Of a stretch of 60,652 nucleotides of DNA, positions 35,438 to 45,050 are shown in pieces. A model generated the notes under the pieces. The model ran no database searches, was not told the DNA's origin, and worked only from the letters and a program-made list of their open reading frames with translations. The DNA is taken from contig CAZNPU010000020.1 of assembly GCA_964575335.1 (NCBI GenBank), forward strand, positions 1 through 60,652, read 5' to 3'. Source of the DNA: CAZNPU01 sp964575335 (GTDB lineage: Bacteria; Planctomycetota; Phycisphaerae; Phycisphaerales; SM1A02). Each line of letters begins with the position of its first letter. Within the stretch, counting starts at the first letter, position 1. The position numbers were made by a program, and so were the translations under genes.

Positions 35438-36352
35438 ATGTTTCTTCGCATTGACAAGCTGCAGGTCGAGTTGCCCATGCCCAAAAGTCAGGATCCCGCA
35501 TCGGCCGCCAGCGTGCAGGAACTGCTCGGCGGACGATTCGGCGAGATGTCCACGCTGATGAATTACATGTACCAAAGCTTCAATTTCCGGTCGCGCGACA
35601 AGCTTCGGCCGTATTACGCGCTGATCGCCAACATCGCCACCGAAGAGATCGGTCACATTGAACTCGTTGCCGCCACTATCAACTCGCTGCTGAATATCGA
35701 AGGACACGAACGCCCCAACGGTCAGATTGATGTGACCGCAGATCCGCTGGCGATGGGCCAGGCCGGCCCGGGCAATCGGCATCACTTTATCGCCACCGGC
35801 CTCGGCGCGCTGTGCGGTAACAGTCTCGGGCAACCCTGGCGCGGTGATTATGTGTTCTCCAGCGGCAATCTGATCCTCGATCTGCTCCATAACTTCTTCT
35901 TGGAAAACGGCGCGCGCCTGCAGAAGATCCGCGTGTACGAAATGACCAAAGACCCATGCGCGCGGCAGATGCTGGGTTACCTGTTTGTCCGCGGCGGCGT
36001 GCATGCGCTGGCGTACGCCAAAGCTCTGGAGACCCTGACCGGCGTGAAGATGAGCGAGTTGCTGCCCATTCCTAAGATCGCCAACGCGATGTTTCCCGAA
36101 GCCAAGCAGTTTCAGGACCTCGGGTTCCACCGCCACCTGTATCGCTTCAGCCCCGATGATTACAAGGAAGTGAAAGCTCTCTGGCAGGGCACCCATCCCG
36201 AGGACGGCTCGGAACTGTCTGTCGTCGACGGCCCGCCCGACGGCGGCAAGCTCCAGGAACTGCAAGGCATCACCGAGGCGTTCGCCCCCGAATACCATCC
36301 GGAGGAAATCTTCGAAATCGCCAATCGTCTGTATCAGGCAGCCAAAGGGTGA
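35438..36352 (+). CDS. Manganese catalase
   Basis: A 304-residue di-manganese catalase. Metal-ligand motifs follow in order: a Glu in GRFGEMSTLMNYMYQSF, Glu and His in IATEEIGHIELVAATIN, another Glu within FLENGARLQKIRVYEM and a His in GGVHALAYAKALE. It detoxifies hydrogen peroxide without haem. The start MFLRIDKLQ is chosen because GGAGG lies nine bases upstream and the family begins this way; sequence upstream in frame is unrelated. It converges on rmuC. Confidence 0.93.
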   Translation: MFLRIDKLQVELPMPKSQDPASAASVQELLGGRFGEMSTLMNYMYQSFNFRSRDKLRPYYALIANIATEEIGHIELVAATINSLLNIEGHERPNGQIDVTADPLAMGQAGPGNRHHFIATGLGALCGNSLGQPWRGDYVFSSGNLILDLLHNFFLENGARLQKIRVYEMTKDPCARQMLGYLFVRGGVHALAYAKALETLTGVKMSELLPIPKIANAMFPEAKQFQDLGFHRHLYRFSPDDYKEVKALWQGTHPEDGSELSVVDGPPDGGKLQELQGITEAFAPEYHPEEIFEIANRLYQAAKG

Positions 36353-36408
36353 CGTTGGGACAGGCGTTCCAATGTTCCGCTGCTTTGTTGCTTCGATGCC
36401 CAGGCTGC

Positions 36409-37845
36409 TTATATCGCGTCGGGACCGCCGGGCATGCCATCGAGTTCAGGGCCGGGCAGCGATTTCAACTCCGATGCAACGATCGGGCGCACTTCGAGAT
36501 CAACCGGATTGGGCGTCTTGATCTCCTCATCGTTGGTGACGCGCATGTTGTGCAGTTTTCTTGCTGCAGGCAGCACGCGGGCCTCCAATGAACCGATTGC
36601 AGCGTTATAGGCAGTGGTCGCTTGCGAAAGGTTCTTGCCGACGTTCTGAAGATCGTTGGCGAACTTGCGGATTCGTCCATAAAGCTCCGCCCCGACGTTG
36701 GCGATATCGCGCGCGTTCTCCGCCAGGGCGTCCTGCTGCCAGCCGTAGGCCACCGCGCGAAGCAGCGCCACCAGCAGCGTGGGCGTGGCGATCAGCACAT
36801 GCTGCTGCATCGCCTGGCTGTGCAGATCGGGCTTGTGCTCCAGCGCCGCCACCAGAGCCGACTCCAGCGGCATGAACATCACCACCAACTGCGGCGAATG
36901 AGCCTTTTCAAAGCCCTCCCAGTACCGCTTGCTGGCCAGTGACTTGTAATGCCGCTCAATATGATCCGCGTGACGGCGCAGGCATTCGTTTTTCGCCTGG
37001 GGGTCTTCAGATTCAATGGCGTCGAGATAGGCGTCGATCGCTACCTTGGCGTCCACCGGAATCACGCCGCGCCCCGGCAGGTTCACCACCATGTCCGGGC
37101 GCTGCATGACCTCGCCTTTCCAGATCGTCACCTGCTCATCGAAATCGCAATGTTCGGTCATGCCCGCCAGTTCAACAACATTGCGCAGCTGCAATTCACC
37201 CCATCGGCCGCGCTGTTCGGGCCGGCGAAGCGCGTTGACCAGTCGTCCGGTTTCAACGCTGAGCTTTTCGTGTGAGCTGGCGATGTGCCTGATCTGCTCC
37301 TCAAGCCCCTTGTATGCCACTTCGCGCTTTTTTTCGATTTCCGCAACGGCGGCGTTCTGCTTTTCGAGCAGTTCCTTGATCGGCTTGATCAGGCTGTCGA
37401 TGGCCTGTTGTTTTTTCTCGACGTCGCCCGAAGCTCGCGCCATCAGGGTTTCAAATGTTTTCTTCGCCAGTTCGATGAACTGTTCATTGTTGGCGCGCAG
37501 CGCCTTGGCGCCGGCTGCTTCAAAGGTTGTGGTAAGTTTCTTTTCCGCCTCTTCAAGCAATCGCTTTTGTTCTTCAAATTGTCTGTGCTGCGATGCAAGT
37601 TGTTCTTCAAGCACCGCTGCCTGCCGCTGGGCCGCTTCGCGCGCTTCGTTGATCGATGCAAGGTCCTGGCGCAACTGATCGATTTCACGCTGCCGTTCGT
37701 GAAGCTGCCCCTCCAGCACCTCAGCGCGGGCTTTGGCATTGGCAGCCTGGCTTTGCAGTGCACCGCGCCGCGCAAACATAATCGCCGCTGCGATTCCTGC
37801 GCCCGCCACCGCACCCACCAGCATGAGGCCAATCGTCCACTCCAT
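36409..37845 (-). CDS. rmuC: DNA recombination protein RmuC
   Basis: A 478-residue RmuC-family protein. It starts with a membrane anchor (TIGLMLVGAVAGAGIAAAIM), then a long coiled coil (about 30-205, rich in Glu/Gln/Arg heptads), and then the conserved nuclease-like RmuC domain with GRWGELQLRNVVELAGM, PDMVVNLPGRGVIPVDAKV and VLIATPTLLVALLRAVAYGW. RmuC limits rearrangement at inverted repeats. Its presence is interesting beside the many inverted repeats in this window, but the link is only an inference. Confidence 0.92.
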   Translation of the reverse strand: MEWTIGLMLVGAVAGAGIAAAIMFARRGALQSQAANAKARAEVLEGQLHERQREIDQLRQDLASINEAREAAQRQAAVLEEQLASQHRQFEEQKRLLEEAEKKLTTTFEAAGAKALRANNEQFIELAKKTFETLMARASGDVEKKQQAIDSLIKPIKELLEKQNAAVAEIEKKREVAYKGLEEQIRHIASSHEKLSVETGRLVNALRRPEQRGRWGELQLRNVVELAGMTEHCDFDEQVTIWKGEVMQRPDMVVNLPGRGVIPVDAKVAIDAYLDAIESEDPQAKNECLRRHADHIERHYKSLASKRYWEGFEKAHSPQLVVMFMPLESALVAALEHKPDLHSQAMQQHVLIATPTLLVALLRAVAYGWQQDALAENARDIANVGAELYGRIRKFANDLQNVGKNLSQATTAYNAAIGSLEARVLPAARKLHNMRVTNDEEIKTPNPVDLEVRPIVASELKSLPGPELDGMPGGPDAI

Positions 37846-37951
37846 GCAATCATCATAACAGACGCATCATTTTCAACGATCTTGTGTTGTGTGATTGCGC
37901 GGCGGTTTGGAAAATAAAGGTGTTTGGATGGGGCGCGAATTGGTAGGGTGA

Positions 37952-37989
37952 GATCCGGACCTTCCTCCCTTCGGTCGTCAGGTCCGGCG
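37952..37989 (+). repeat. Dispersed 38-bp palindromic repeat, copy 2
   Basis: Identical over 38 bp to the reverse complement of 18187-18224. Similarity continues weakly on both sides (GGGTGA before, TGGCGC after), and a second half CGTCAGGTCTGG follows about 15 bp downstream. It lies between the ubiX 3' end and the rmuC start. Confidence 0.8.
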
Positions 37990-38036
37990 TTGGCGCGCGA
38001 AAAAATAAGCTCGTCAGGTCTGGCGTGTGGGTTGGA

Positions 38037-38669
38037 TCAGGGCTGGCGTTCGCGCTGCAGCGCTTTGTGCGATTCCCAGCGCGTCGCCAGGTCATGCGGC
38101 ACGCCGATCAAATCAAGTAGCTTGCCTGCCATGAAATCCACCAGGTCGTCCACGGATTGCGGCGCAAGGTAAAACCCCGGCGCCAGCGGCGCAATGATCG
38201 CTCCCGCTTCGCTCAGGCGCTGCATGTTGAGCAGATCAATGTGGCTTATCGGCGACTCGCGATAGGCCAGCACAAGCCTGCGGCGTTCCTTCAGTGTGAC
38301 CGCTGCGGCGCGCTGCAGCAGGTTGTCGGTGATGCCGCTGGCGATTCGGCCGAGGGTGTTGCTTGAACAGGGCACCACGATCATCCCGCCATGCAGAAAC
38401 GAACCGCTGGCGATCGTGGCTCCTAAATCGTTGTCGTTGTGCACCGTGAGCAGATGCCCCCGCCCGCCGGTCAGCGCCTCCGGATCAAGACGCTTGATGC
38501 CCAGTTCATCCGCCAGGAGCCGGCGACCAAGCGCGCTGACGGTCAAATGCACCTCAACGCCCGAAGCGGTCAGCAGTTCGATGACGCGTTGCGAGTAAGC
38601 TGCGCCACTGGCGCCGGTAATGCCGATGACGATGGGGAGCGCTGGAATCACAGGAAACAACAACTTCAC
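38037..38669 (-). CDS. ubiX: Flavin prenyltransferase UbiX
   Basis: A 210-residue UbiX/Pad1-type protein. Signatures are IVIGITGASGAAYSQRVIEL at the N-terminus, VVPCSSNTLGRIASGITDNL in the middle and RRLVLAYRESPISHIDLLNM, followed by APLAPGFYLAPQSVDDLVDF. It prenylates FMN to make the cofactor of UbiD-type decarboxylases, which are not seen nearby. A repeat copy lies just beyond its 3' end. Confidence 0.93.
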   Translation of the reverse strand: MKLLFPVIPALPIVIGITGASGAAYSQRVIELLTASGVEVHLTVSALGRRLLADELGIKRLDPEALTGGRGHLLTVHNDNDLGATIASGSFLHGGMIVVPCSSNTLGRIASGITDNLLQRAAAVTLKERRRLVLAYRESPISHIDLLNMQRLSEAGAIIAPLAPGFYLAPQSVDDLVDFMAGKLLDLIGVPHDLATRWESHKALQRERQP

Positions 38670-38884
38670 AGGGATAAAAGCATCAAACCGGCCGGGACAC
38701 AGTGTCCGGCCCGGCGGCTGCTTCTGGGTGGATTATTGCAGACAAAAACCGCTCAGGCGGCGTACAGCTGGAGAATCCGTCGCAAATCGGCAGCAATAGA
38801 GACAGCCTGTCCAATACTCCTACCCGGTTCTTGCTGCAGCCTACGCTTCATGCCATCATGTGCGCTTCAACAAGGATAACGCCA

Positions 38885-39448
38885 ATGTCTGATGTACGAA
38901 TTGCGGTTTTGAGTCTTGCAGCGCTGGTGACAGGATTGATCGGCGGCTGCGCGCCCATGTCAACCTACCCGCCGGTTGAAACCGCAGCGGCGACGGCGAT
39001 CACTCGCCCCACCTTTGAGCCGGTGCCGTCGGTCATGACAGCAGCGTTGGAATATGCCCAGGCCAACTATGCGCAGGAGCGCGATCTGGCGATCAACCTG
39101 CCTGAGGGCGCGCCGGTTGAGCTGTATGACATAGTGCTGGAACGTCTGGGCGGCGGCCGACCGATGCGCGTGCCCGAGGAGCCGGCGATCCACGTTACAC
39201 AGGTGCGCACCCGCGCGTTCAACGCCCAGGTTGATCTGCTGTACCCGCGCGTCGACGGAATCAATCAAACAGTCACGCTCACGCTGCGGTACAACCTGCC
39301 TGATGGCTGGCGCGTCACCGACGCCCGCGAGTGGCGAATTCGCCATGTCGCTGCGCCTGCTCCCAGTTACGTCGAACCGACGTCCGATGAGCCGCAGGAT
39401 CAATCCGAAGCGGTCGCCGAGGCGACGTCGGCTTCAGGCGATGAATGA
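38885..39448 (+). CDS. Hypothetical lipoprotein, 187 aa
   Basis: AAGGA seven bases before the ATG sets the start. The first 24 residues are a lipoprotein signal with lipobox LIGGC (MSDVRIAVLSLAALVTGLIGGC). The mature part is a small beta-rich domain with PVELYDIVLERLGGG and TQVRTRAFNAQVDLLYPR, ending in an acidic Glu/Ala tail. I do not recognise a family. The epimerase gene follows after about 100 bp on the same strand. Confidence 0.75.
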   Translation: MSDVRIAVLSLAALVTGLIGGCAPMSTYPPVETAAATAITRPTFEPVPSVMTAALEYAQANYAQERDLAINLPEGAPVELYDIVLERLGGGRPMRVPEEPAIHVTQVRTRAFNAQVDLLYPRVDGINQTVTLTLRYNLPDGWRVTDAREWRIRHVAAPAPSYVEPTSDEPQDQSEAVAEATSASGDE

Positions 39449-39544
39449 ATCACCGCGTGCTCTGCTTTCTGATGCGGCGCAGGAGCGCAGATCGCAGGCG
39501 GCCTGGAGCAGGGAACTTCGTCCAATTGATGTGAAGGCGATCGT

Positions 39545-40561
39545 GTGACGCAATCCAATGCACAAAGTGCGTTTGTCCGCATGTACCGCAACCGGAACGT
39601 CTGCGTCACCGGCGGCGCGGGGTTCATCGGTTCGCATCTGTGCGAAGCGCTTGTCAGGTACGGCGCAAACGTCACGGTGATTGACGATCTCTCCAATGGC
39701 CTGCGCGACAATCTTGCAGCCATTGCTGATCGCATTCGATTTGTCGAAGGCTCCATTCTTGATCCAATCGCGCTCAAGGCGGCGTTTGAAGGCGTGGAGA
39801 TCGTCTTTCATCAGGCAGCGATCGCTTCGGTGCCGCGCAGCGTGAAGGAGCCGGTGCGGTACTTTGAGGTAAACGCCACCGGAACGTTGCGCGTGCTGGA
39901 AGCGGCGCGTGCGTCGATCCAACAACATGCTTCAGCCGGCGGCATACGACGCGTGATTTACGCAGCTTCAAGCAGCGCGTACGGCGATCGTGATGAATTG
40001 CCCAAAGTTGAAACCATGTCGCCCATGCCGCTCACGCCTTATGCGTCAGCGAAGTTCGCTGGTGAACATCTGCTGCGCACGTATTGCTACTGCTACGGCT
40101 TGTCAGGCGTGAGCCTGCGGTATTTCAACATCTTCGGTCCGCGTCAGCGCCCCGATTCGCCTTATGCTGCGGTCATCCCGCGATTCGCCCAGGCGTATCT
40201 CACCGGCAGCAAGCCCGTCATCTTCGGCGACGGCTTGCAGACCCGCGATTTCACCTTTGTGGAAAACGCTGTTCTCGCCAATCTGCTTGCTGGCGCAAGC
40301 GAAAACGATCTGCGCGGCGAAGTGATCAACATCGCCTGCGGTGAGCGGTTCACGCTGCTTGAACTGGTGAACGCGATCGCCCAACACCTCGGCGTAAAGC
40401 CCGAATACGAGCTTGCTCCGCCGCGCCTCGGCGAGGTGCGCCACAGTCTGGCCAGCATCGATGCTGCCCGACAGTTGATCGGGTATGAGCCGGTCGTTCG
40501 TTTTCACGAAGGCCTGAAGATAACGCTCAATGCGCTGATGCACGACGCGACGATGCGATGA
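39545..40561 (+). CDS. NAD-dependent nucleotide-sugar epimerase/dehydratase
   Basis: A 338-residue extended short-chain dehydrogenase. It shows the NAD motif TGGAGFIGSHLCEAL, an acidic DDLSNG strand end, AASSSAYGDRDELPK (catalytic Ser region) and the YxxxK pair in TPYASAKFAGE, then RYFNIFGPRQRPDSPYAAVIP. This pattern fits UDP-glucose or UDP-GlcNAc 4-epimerases (GalE/WbpP group). The product probably feeds LPS or exopolysaccharide. The true start could be MYRNRNVCVTGG, 12 codons later. Confidence 0.88.
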   Translation: MTQSNAQSAFVRMYRNRNVCVTGGAGFIGSHLCEALVRYGANVTVIDDLSNGLRDNLAAIADRIRFVEGSILDPIALKAAFEGVEIVFHQAAIASVPRSVKEPVRYFEVNATGTLRVLEAARASIQQHASAGGIRRVIYAASSSAYGDRDELPKVETMSPMPLTPYASAKFAGEHLLRTYCYCYGLSGVSLRYFNIFGPRQRPDSPYAAVIPRFAQAYLTGSKPVIFGDGLQTRDFTFVENAVLANLLAGASENDLRGEVINIACGERFTLLELVNAIAQHLGVKPEYELAPPRLGEVRHSLASIDAARQLIGYEPVVRFHEGLKITLNALMHDATMR

Positions 40562-40620
40562 CTTCCATTGCGCTGGCGCACAGTGCGCAAGCCGGTCATC
40601 CAATACGCTTTGCGTCAGAC

Positions 40621-41712
40621 TCACGTGGATGAAGAGCGGTTATTGTGATTTTTCGGTTGTGGCGGCTCCGTGTGCTGCGGCATGTTGCGCGATCGTCGGA
40701 ACGATCGGAGCCGGGCCAATTCGCGCAGATCAACAAAAGTGTCGGTTTCATCAACGATTTCCTCGCCGAGAATCGCTTCGATCAGGTCTTCCAGCGTCAC
40801 AACGCCGGTCATGTCGCCATATTCATCGATGACCACAAGCAGGTGTTCGCGGCGTGTGAGGAATTCGTTCAGCAGCAGATGGCCGGGCATGAATTCGGGC
40901 ACGAACGACAAAGGCTTGGCGAGCGATTTGAGCGTGACGTCAAATTCATCGCGGGCCATGCGGGTGAGTATCTCGTTGCGGTACACCAGTCCGATCCACA
41001 CATCGGTGTTGTCAGCTTCATGCACGGGAATGCGCGCGTGTGGCGAACGGATCACCTGCTCCGCCACTTCGCGCACCGTGGCGTGAGCGGGCAGGCGATA
41101 CACAACCGGGCGCGGCGTCATGATCTGACGCACGCGGATTTCATCCAACTGCAGCACGTTGCGTATCAGGCGGGCTTCGATGGGGAGAATGCTGCCTTCC
41201 TCTTCGCTCATCGCCGCCATCTGCCGCACCTCATCCTCGCTGGCCAGCGGCGACTGCTCACCGCGATGCAGCAGCCGCGCAGCGCGCTGACTGACCCACA
41301 CCAGCGGCGAGAGCACCACGATGGCGCATTGCAGCGGCACCGCCAGCATGCGAATGATGGTGCGGTTGTAGGCCACGCCAGCCACCTTGGGCATGATCTC
41401 TGAGCAAAACAGCACCATGAGCGTGAAGCCGGCAGCGAACCACACCATCGCCGCCTCGCCGAATAAAGTCCGCGCCTGAGCGCCGGCAATCGCAGCGCCG
41501 GCGGTATTCGCTGTCGTATTCAAAATCAGAATTGCCGTAATCGGCCGCTCCATCTGCTGCTTGAAATTCATCAGAAGCCGGCCCGCCCGCGATCCGGACT
41601 CAGCCAGTTGGCGCACGTAGGTCATGTTCACCGCGTAAAGCGCCGCCTCAGTGAGCGAGCACAATGCAGACACAACCAGCACAAACACCACCGACGCAAC
41701 AAACAGCGTCAT
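40621..41712 (-). CDS. CNNM/DUF21 membrane protein with CBS pair
   Basis: A 363-residue protein. About residues 1-165 form the CNNM (DUF21) transmembrane domain with LCSLTEAALYAVN and FCSEIMPKVAGVAYNR motifs. A CBS pair (about 195-315) follows with RQIMTPRPVVYRLPAHATVRE and VVIDEYGDMTGVVTLEDLIEAILGEEIVDETD. The family (hemolysin C/CorC-like) handles Mg2+/Co2+ or other cation efflux. The chosen start has GGAG eight to nine bases upstream. The C-terminal transporter-associated domain of longer homologues is missing; a Pro/Asn-rich tail replaces it. Confidence 0.87.
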   Translation of the reverse strand: MTLFVASVVFVLVVSALCSLTEAALYAVNMTYVRQLAESGSRAGRLLMNFKQQMERPITAILILNTTANTAGAAIAGAQARTLFGEAAMVWFAAGFTLMVLFCSEIMPKVAGVAYNRTIIRMLAVPLQCAIVVLSPLVWVSQRAARLLHRGEQSPLASEDEVRQMAAMSEEEGSILPIEARLIRNVLQLDEIRVRQIMTPRPVVYRLPAHATVREVAEQVIRSPHARIPVHEADNTDVWIGLVYRNEILTRMARDEFDVTLKSLAKPLSFVPEFMPGHLLLNEFLTRREHLLVVIDEYGDMTGVVTLEDLIEAILGEEIVDETDTFVDLRELARLRSFRRSRNMPQHTEPPQPKNHNNRSSST

Positions 41713-41816
41713 CAGTCGTCTCCAAAAACCATGCCCCGCCACCAGCATACGTTATCGACAGCAATAGCGCACACACGCTTGAAGATCTCCGGCGTCGACG
41801 ATGTTTGCTGTGCTGT

Positions 41817-43373
41817 TTATGGCCGCAACCGCTCGCGCAGCTTCGCCTGCACCGTCTTTGCGTCGGCCTGGCCCTTGCTCAGCTTCATCACGTGCCCGAC
41901 CAGCCGGCCTATGGCAGCGTCTTTCCCGGCCGCAAAATCCTCAGCGGCCTGCGGTTGGGCGGCAATTGCATCAGCCACCCACTGATCCAATGCCGCTTCG
42001 TCTCTTATCTGTACCAGGCCGCGCTGCTCAGCCACAGCAAGCGCGTCAGCGTCATTCTCAGCGTCACACAATACGCCGAAGAGTTCATCAGCCGCGTTTG
42101 AGCCGATCACGTCGCGCGTGCGCAGATCGATGATCTGCGCTATCTGTCGTGGGGTGATGCCCAGTTCGTGAATCGCCACACCGCGCTCGTTGGCGCGTTT
42201 TGCGCCGGCATTCAGCAGCCATTTTGCGCATTGATTGCCCGCAAGCCTGTCGGACATTGCTGAGGCTCCCGGTTCCTCACGCAACGCTTCGATGCATGCT
42301 TCGTAGAACAGACACAAGTCAGCGTCATCGGTGAGCGCGAGCGCTTCCTTCTCGGTCAATCCATAGTGATCGCAATACCGGGCGCGGCGTTGCATGGGCA
42401 GTTCAGGAATGCGAGCCGCCACCTCATCGCGCCACGCCTGGCTGATCGTAACTGGAACAAGATCGGGATCGGGGAAGTAACGATAATCATGCGCTTCTTC
42501 CTTTTCGCGCTGCAGCACGGTGACGGCTCTTACATCATCCCAGCCGCGCGTGCTCTTGTTCCCCATCGCCTGCACGACGCCGTCGTGCTTCCATTGCTCA
42601 ATCTGCCGCGTGAACTCATATTCGATCGCGCCCTGCAGCGCTTTGAACGAGTTGAGGTTTTTCACTTCAACGACCGGCGTGGCGAACTGTCGGCCGTCGT
42701 GAGCAGTGATGATGACGTTCACATTTGGCTCGAATCGCATATGGCCGCGCTGCATCACGCCTTCGGTCACGCCGAGAAAGCGACAGATGTTCCGCAGCTC
42801 TTTGCCGAAGGTGACCGCTTCTTCCGCCGATGCAAGCTCCGGCGCGCTGACGATTTCCAGCAGCGGCGTGCCGGCGCGGTTCAGATCGACCAGCGAGCCG
42901 TCATAGCGAAACCCGCCGGGCAGTTCGTGTCCCAGCTTGCCGGTGTCTTCCTCCAGATGCGCGCGGATGATGCCGATTTTCTTTGTCGCGCCCTCAGCGG
43001 TTGGAATCTCAAGCTCGCCGTCAAAGCATAAGGGAAGATCGTACTGACTGATCTGATATCCCTTAGGCAGGTCGGGATAGAAGTAGTTCTTGCGATCCCA
43101 CTTGCTGAATGTCGCGATCCGGCACTTCAGCGCCAGCCCCACCATCATCGCCATTTCGATCGCATGCCGATTCATCACCGGCAGCGCGCCAGGCAATGCT
43201 GCGACGACCGGATCGATCAGACTGTTCGGCTCCGCATCGTAATAATCGGGATGAGCCACATTGGCCACGCGCGTAAACATCTTGCTTCGCGTGGCAAGCT
43301 CAACGTGAATCTCCATGCCAATCTTCAGGCGGGCCGATTTGACAATGCGCGTGGCGTCGTTGGCGATGGTCAT
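41817..43373 (-). CDS. gatB: Aspartyl/glutamyl-tRNA amidotransferase subunit B
   Basis: A 518-residue GatB. Visible signatures are LKIGMEIHVELATRSKMF, the DRKNYFYPDLPKGYQISQYD block, HLEEDTGKL, VDLNRAGTPLLEIVS, VEVKNLNSFKALQ and HDYRYFPDPDL. The C-terminal Yqey-type region ends the protein. GatB is the kinase part of the GatCAB complex that converts Glu-tRNA(Gln) to Gln-tRNA(Gln), so the organism likely uses this indirect route. gatA and gatC are not in the window. TATCAT eight bases before the ATG and no Shine-Dalgarno sequence suggest a leaderless start. Confidence 0.95.
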   Translation of the reverse strand: MTIANDATRIVKSARLKIGMEIHVELATRSKMFTRVANVAHPDYYDAEPNSLIDPVVAALPGALPVMNRHAIEMAMMVGLALKCRIATFSKWDRKNYFYPDLPKGYQISQYDLPLCFDGELEIPTAEGATKKIGIIRAHLEEDTGKLGHELPGGFRYDGSLVDLNRAGTPLLEIVSAPELASAEEAVTFGKELRNICRFLGVTEGVMQRGHMRFEPNVNVIITAHDGRQFATPVVEVKNLNSFKALQGAIEYEFTRQIEQWKHDGVVQAMGNKSTRGWDDVRAVTVLQREKEEAHDYRYFPDPDLVPVTISQAWRDEVAARIPELPMQRRARYCDHYGLTEKEALALTDDADLCLFYEACIEALREEPGASAMSDRLAGNQCAKWLLNAGAKRANERGVAIHELGITPRQIAQIIDLRTRDVIGSNAADELFGVLCDAENDADALAVAEQRGLVQIRDEAALDQWVADAIAAQPQAAEDFAAGKDAAIGRLVGHVMKLSKGQADAKTVQAKLRERLRP

Positions 43374-43513
43374 GACGCAGCATGATAGCTCGGCTGCAGT
43401 AGACGCTGCGCATGTCCAGCCTGTCTGTCGCGCCAGCGCAGCGCAGTTGGATAAGCGCGAACCCGAACAAGGTATCGGTGTGTGCTGAGACGCGCATCGC
43501 CTGCGGATGAGTT

Positions 43514-44788
43514 TTACCAGTTGCCCCGTTCAGGCAAATCGAACCACACGCCGACGTGCGCATGGAGGATGGGATACTCCACGCGGCAGCGGTAGACATC
43601 GAACTCCTGCGGATCAAGGCCCAGCTTCTCGCAGATGTGCGCGTACATCTCGACGTAGCGGGGAATGTCCGGCGATTCGAGCACAGACAGACCGCGCCCG
43701 AGATACGAGGCGTGCAAAGCCACCGGCAGCGTGTCGGTTTCGTGATACAGGTGCGGCTTGATGCCCAAGGGGAACGAATGGCGGCCGAACATGCGCGGCC
43801 TGGGCGTCAGCCGGCCGAACATGCTGTGATGGAACATGGTGTCCACCACCAGCACTTCAAAGGGTGTTGCAACGCCCATTGAGTTGACAATGTGCGGCTT
43901 GTCTTCGCCCTCGTGACGCCACCTGGAATCCCGCGTCACATCCGCCAGCAGAATGTTTGCTGCGCCGGAGTTGCCTACCGGCCCGGGCGGCATCTCGGTG
44001 ACGACGAACTGCCCGTCGGTGAGCGTCGATGAAATCCGTGGAAGCGGCCGCGTGCAAAACGGCACCAGCAGACGCGGATCGGGCGAAGTTGGATCATCCG
44101 GCGATCCCAGCGGCTCCGGTTGAGAAGCCTGTTCTTCAGAGTCGCGCTCGAACGCCACGTATCCGGAGACGATATACGGCGCGTTGCTGCGCAGGCGGCT
44201 GACGCCGATTGGGCCGCGCAGCGATGCGGCGCAGATGTGATCGGGACTCTTGCCGGGAAAATACGTCGTGCTCCACAGGCATGCGCGGGCGCGCAATCCC
44301 CAGATATAGCTGTTGGCGTTGAACGCGGCGCGGCGACCGGCGAGGTCGATCACTTCCTCAGCGCTCGTGCCGAGGCTGGCGACCATCGAATTGAACGCCT
44401 TGCGGCTGCCGGCGTGGGTCTGCACCAGCCGCATGAACGCCTCGATGCTGTTGGTCAGCTTCTCCAGCCGCGACTCCGCCACACCGCTGGCGCGTGCCGC
44501 TTCGACGACACGCTTGATCGCCAGTGGTCCCGGCACAGCTTCGACTTCCTGGATCGGGTTCTCCGCCCGGGCGATGCGGAACAACTGCCAGGCCACCGTG
44601 GCGCGCAGCCCCAGAGCTCGCTGCAGATCGGTGGCCTTGTGCACGGGCCTGCCGCTGCTGTGAGACACGCCAGCGATCAGGGCGCTGCTTGCTGAGCGAA
44701 GTTCGCCCATAACGCGCTCCACATCGCTCATCAGGTCCGTGTGCACGGGCACGATATCGCTGGCGGCGGTGGTCATCAGGGTGGACAT
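43514..44788 (-). CDS. Hypothetical protein with possible N-terminal helix-turn-helix, 424 aa
   Basis: The protein is soluble. Near residues 45-70 a segment (HKATDLQRALGLRATVAWQL) looks like a helix-turn-helix, suggesting DNA binding. Residues 85-160 are helical. The C-terminal half has beta strands such as PFEVLVVDTMFHHSMFGRL and HSFPLGIKPHLYHETD, which may be a ligand-sensing domain. The overall pattern could be a regulator, but I do not recognise a family. The ATG at 44788 is used; a GTG five codons upstream is possible. It is divergent from the PEP-CTERM-like gene, which carries a palindromic promoter. Confidence 0.65.
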   Translation of the reverse strand: MSTLMTTAASDIVPVHTDLMSDVERVMGELRSASSALIAGVSHSSGRPVHKATDLQRALGLRATVAWQLFRIARAENPIQEVEAVPGPLAIKRVVEAARASGVAESRLEKLTNSIEAFMRLVQTHAGSRKAFNSMVASLGTSAEEVIDLAGRRAAFNANSYIWGLRARACLWSTTYFPGKSPDHICAASLRGPIGVSRLRSNAPYIVSGYVAFERDSEEQASQPEPLGSPDDPTSPDPRLLVPFCTRPLPRISSTLTDGQFVVTEMPPGPVGNSGAANILLADVTRDSRWRHEGEDKPHIVNSMGVATPFEVLVVDTMFHHSMFGRLTPRPRMFGRHSFPLGIKPHLYHETDTLPVALHASYLGRGLSVLESPDIPRYVEMYAHICEKLGLDPQEFDVYRCRVEYPILHAHVGVWFDLPERGNW

Positions 44789-44919
44789 GATACAGCACAC
44801 CACAAACCACGATCGGCGCAGAACACAGGCAGGCGCACGCGCTACTCAACCCGTCCTGCACATGCCGTGGCGAGTTAATAGAGAGCCTACATCAGTTTGT
44901 TCAATTCTTCAAACAAAAA

Positions 44920-44962
44920 TTTGCGCAAATATATTTGCATCGCAATCGATCCGAATTACAGT
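44920..44962 (+). promoter_or_regulatory. Promoter with overlapping palindromic operator-like sites
   Basis: Two overlapping palindromes, TTTGCGCAAA (44920-44929) and GCAAATATATTTGC (44925-44938), lead directly into TTGCAT (44935-44940), a 16-bp spacer and TACAGT (44957-44962). A protein bound to the palindromes would block or assist polymerase at this promoter for the PEP-CTERM-like gene. The neighbouring divergent gene, with its possible helix-turn-helix, is a candidate regulator by inference only. Confidence 0.5.
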
Positions 44963-45050
44963 GGTTTACGAAGACCTCTGCCTGCCGCGATAGCCGCATG
45001 CGCCAGTTGCGCTCGCCCCGGCAGTGCCCGTAATTTCAGGAGAATGATCG

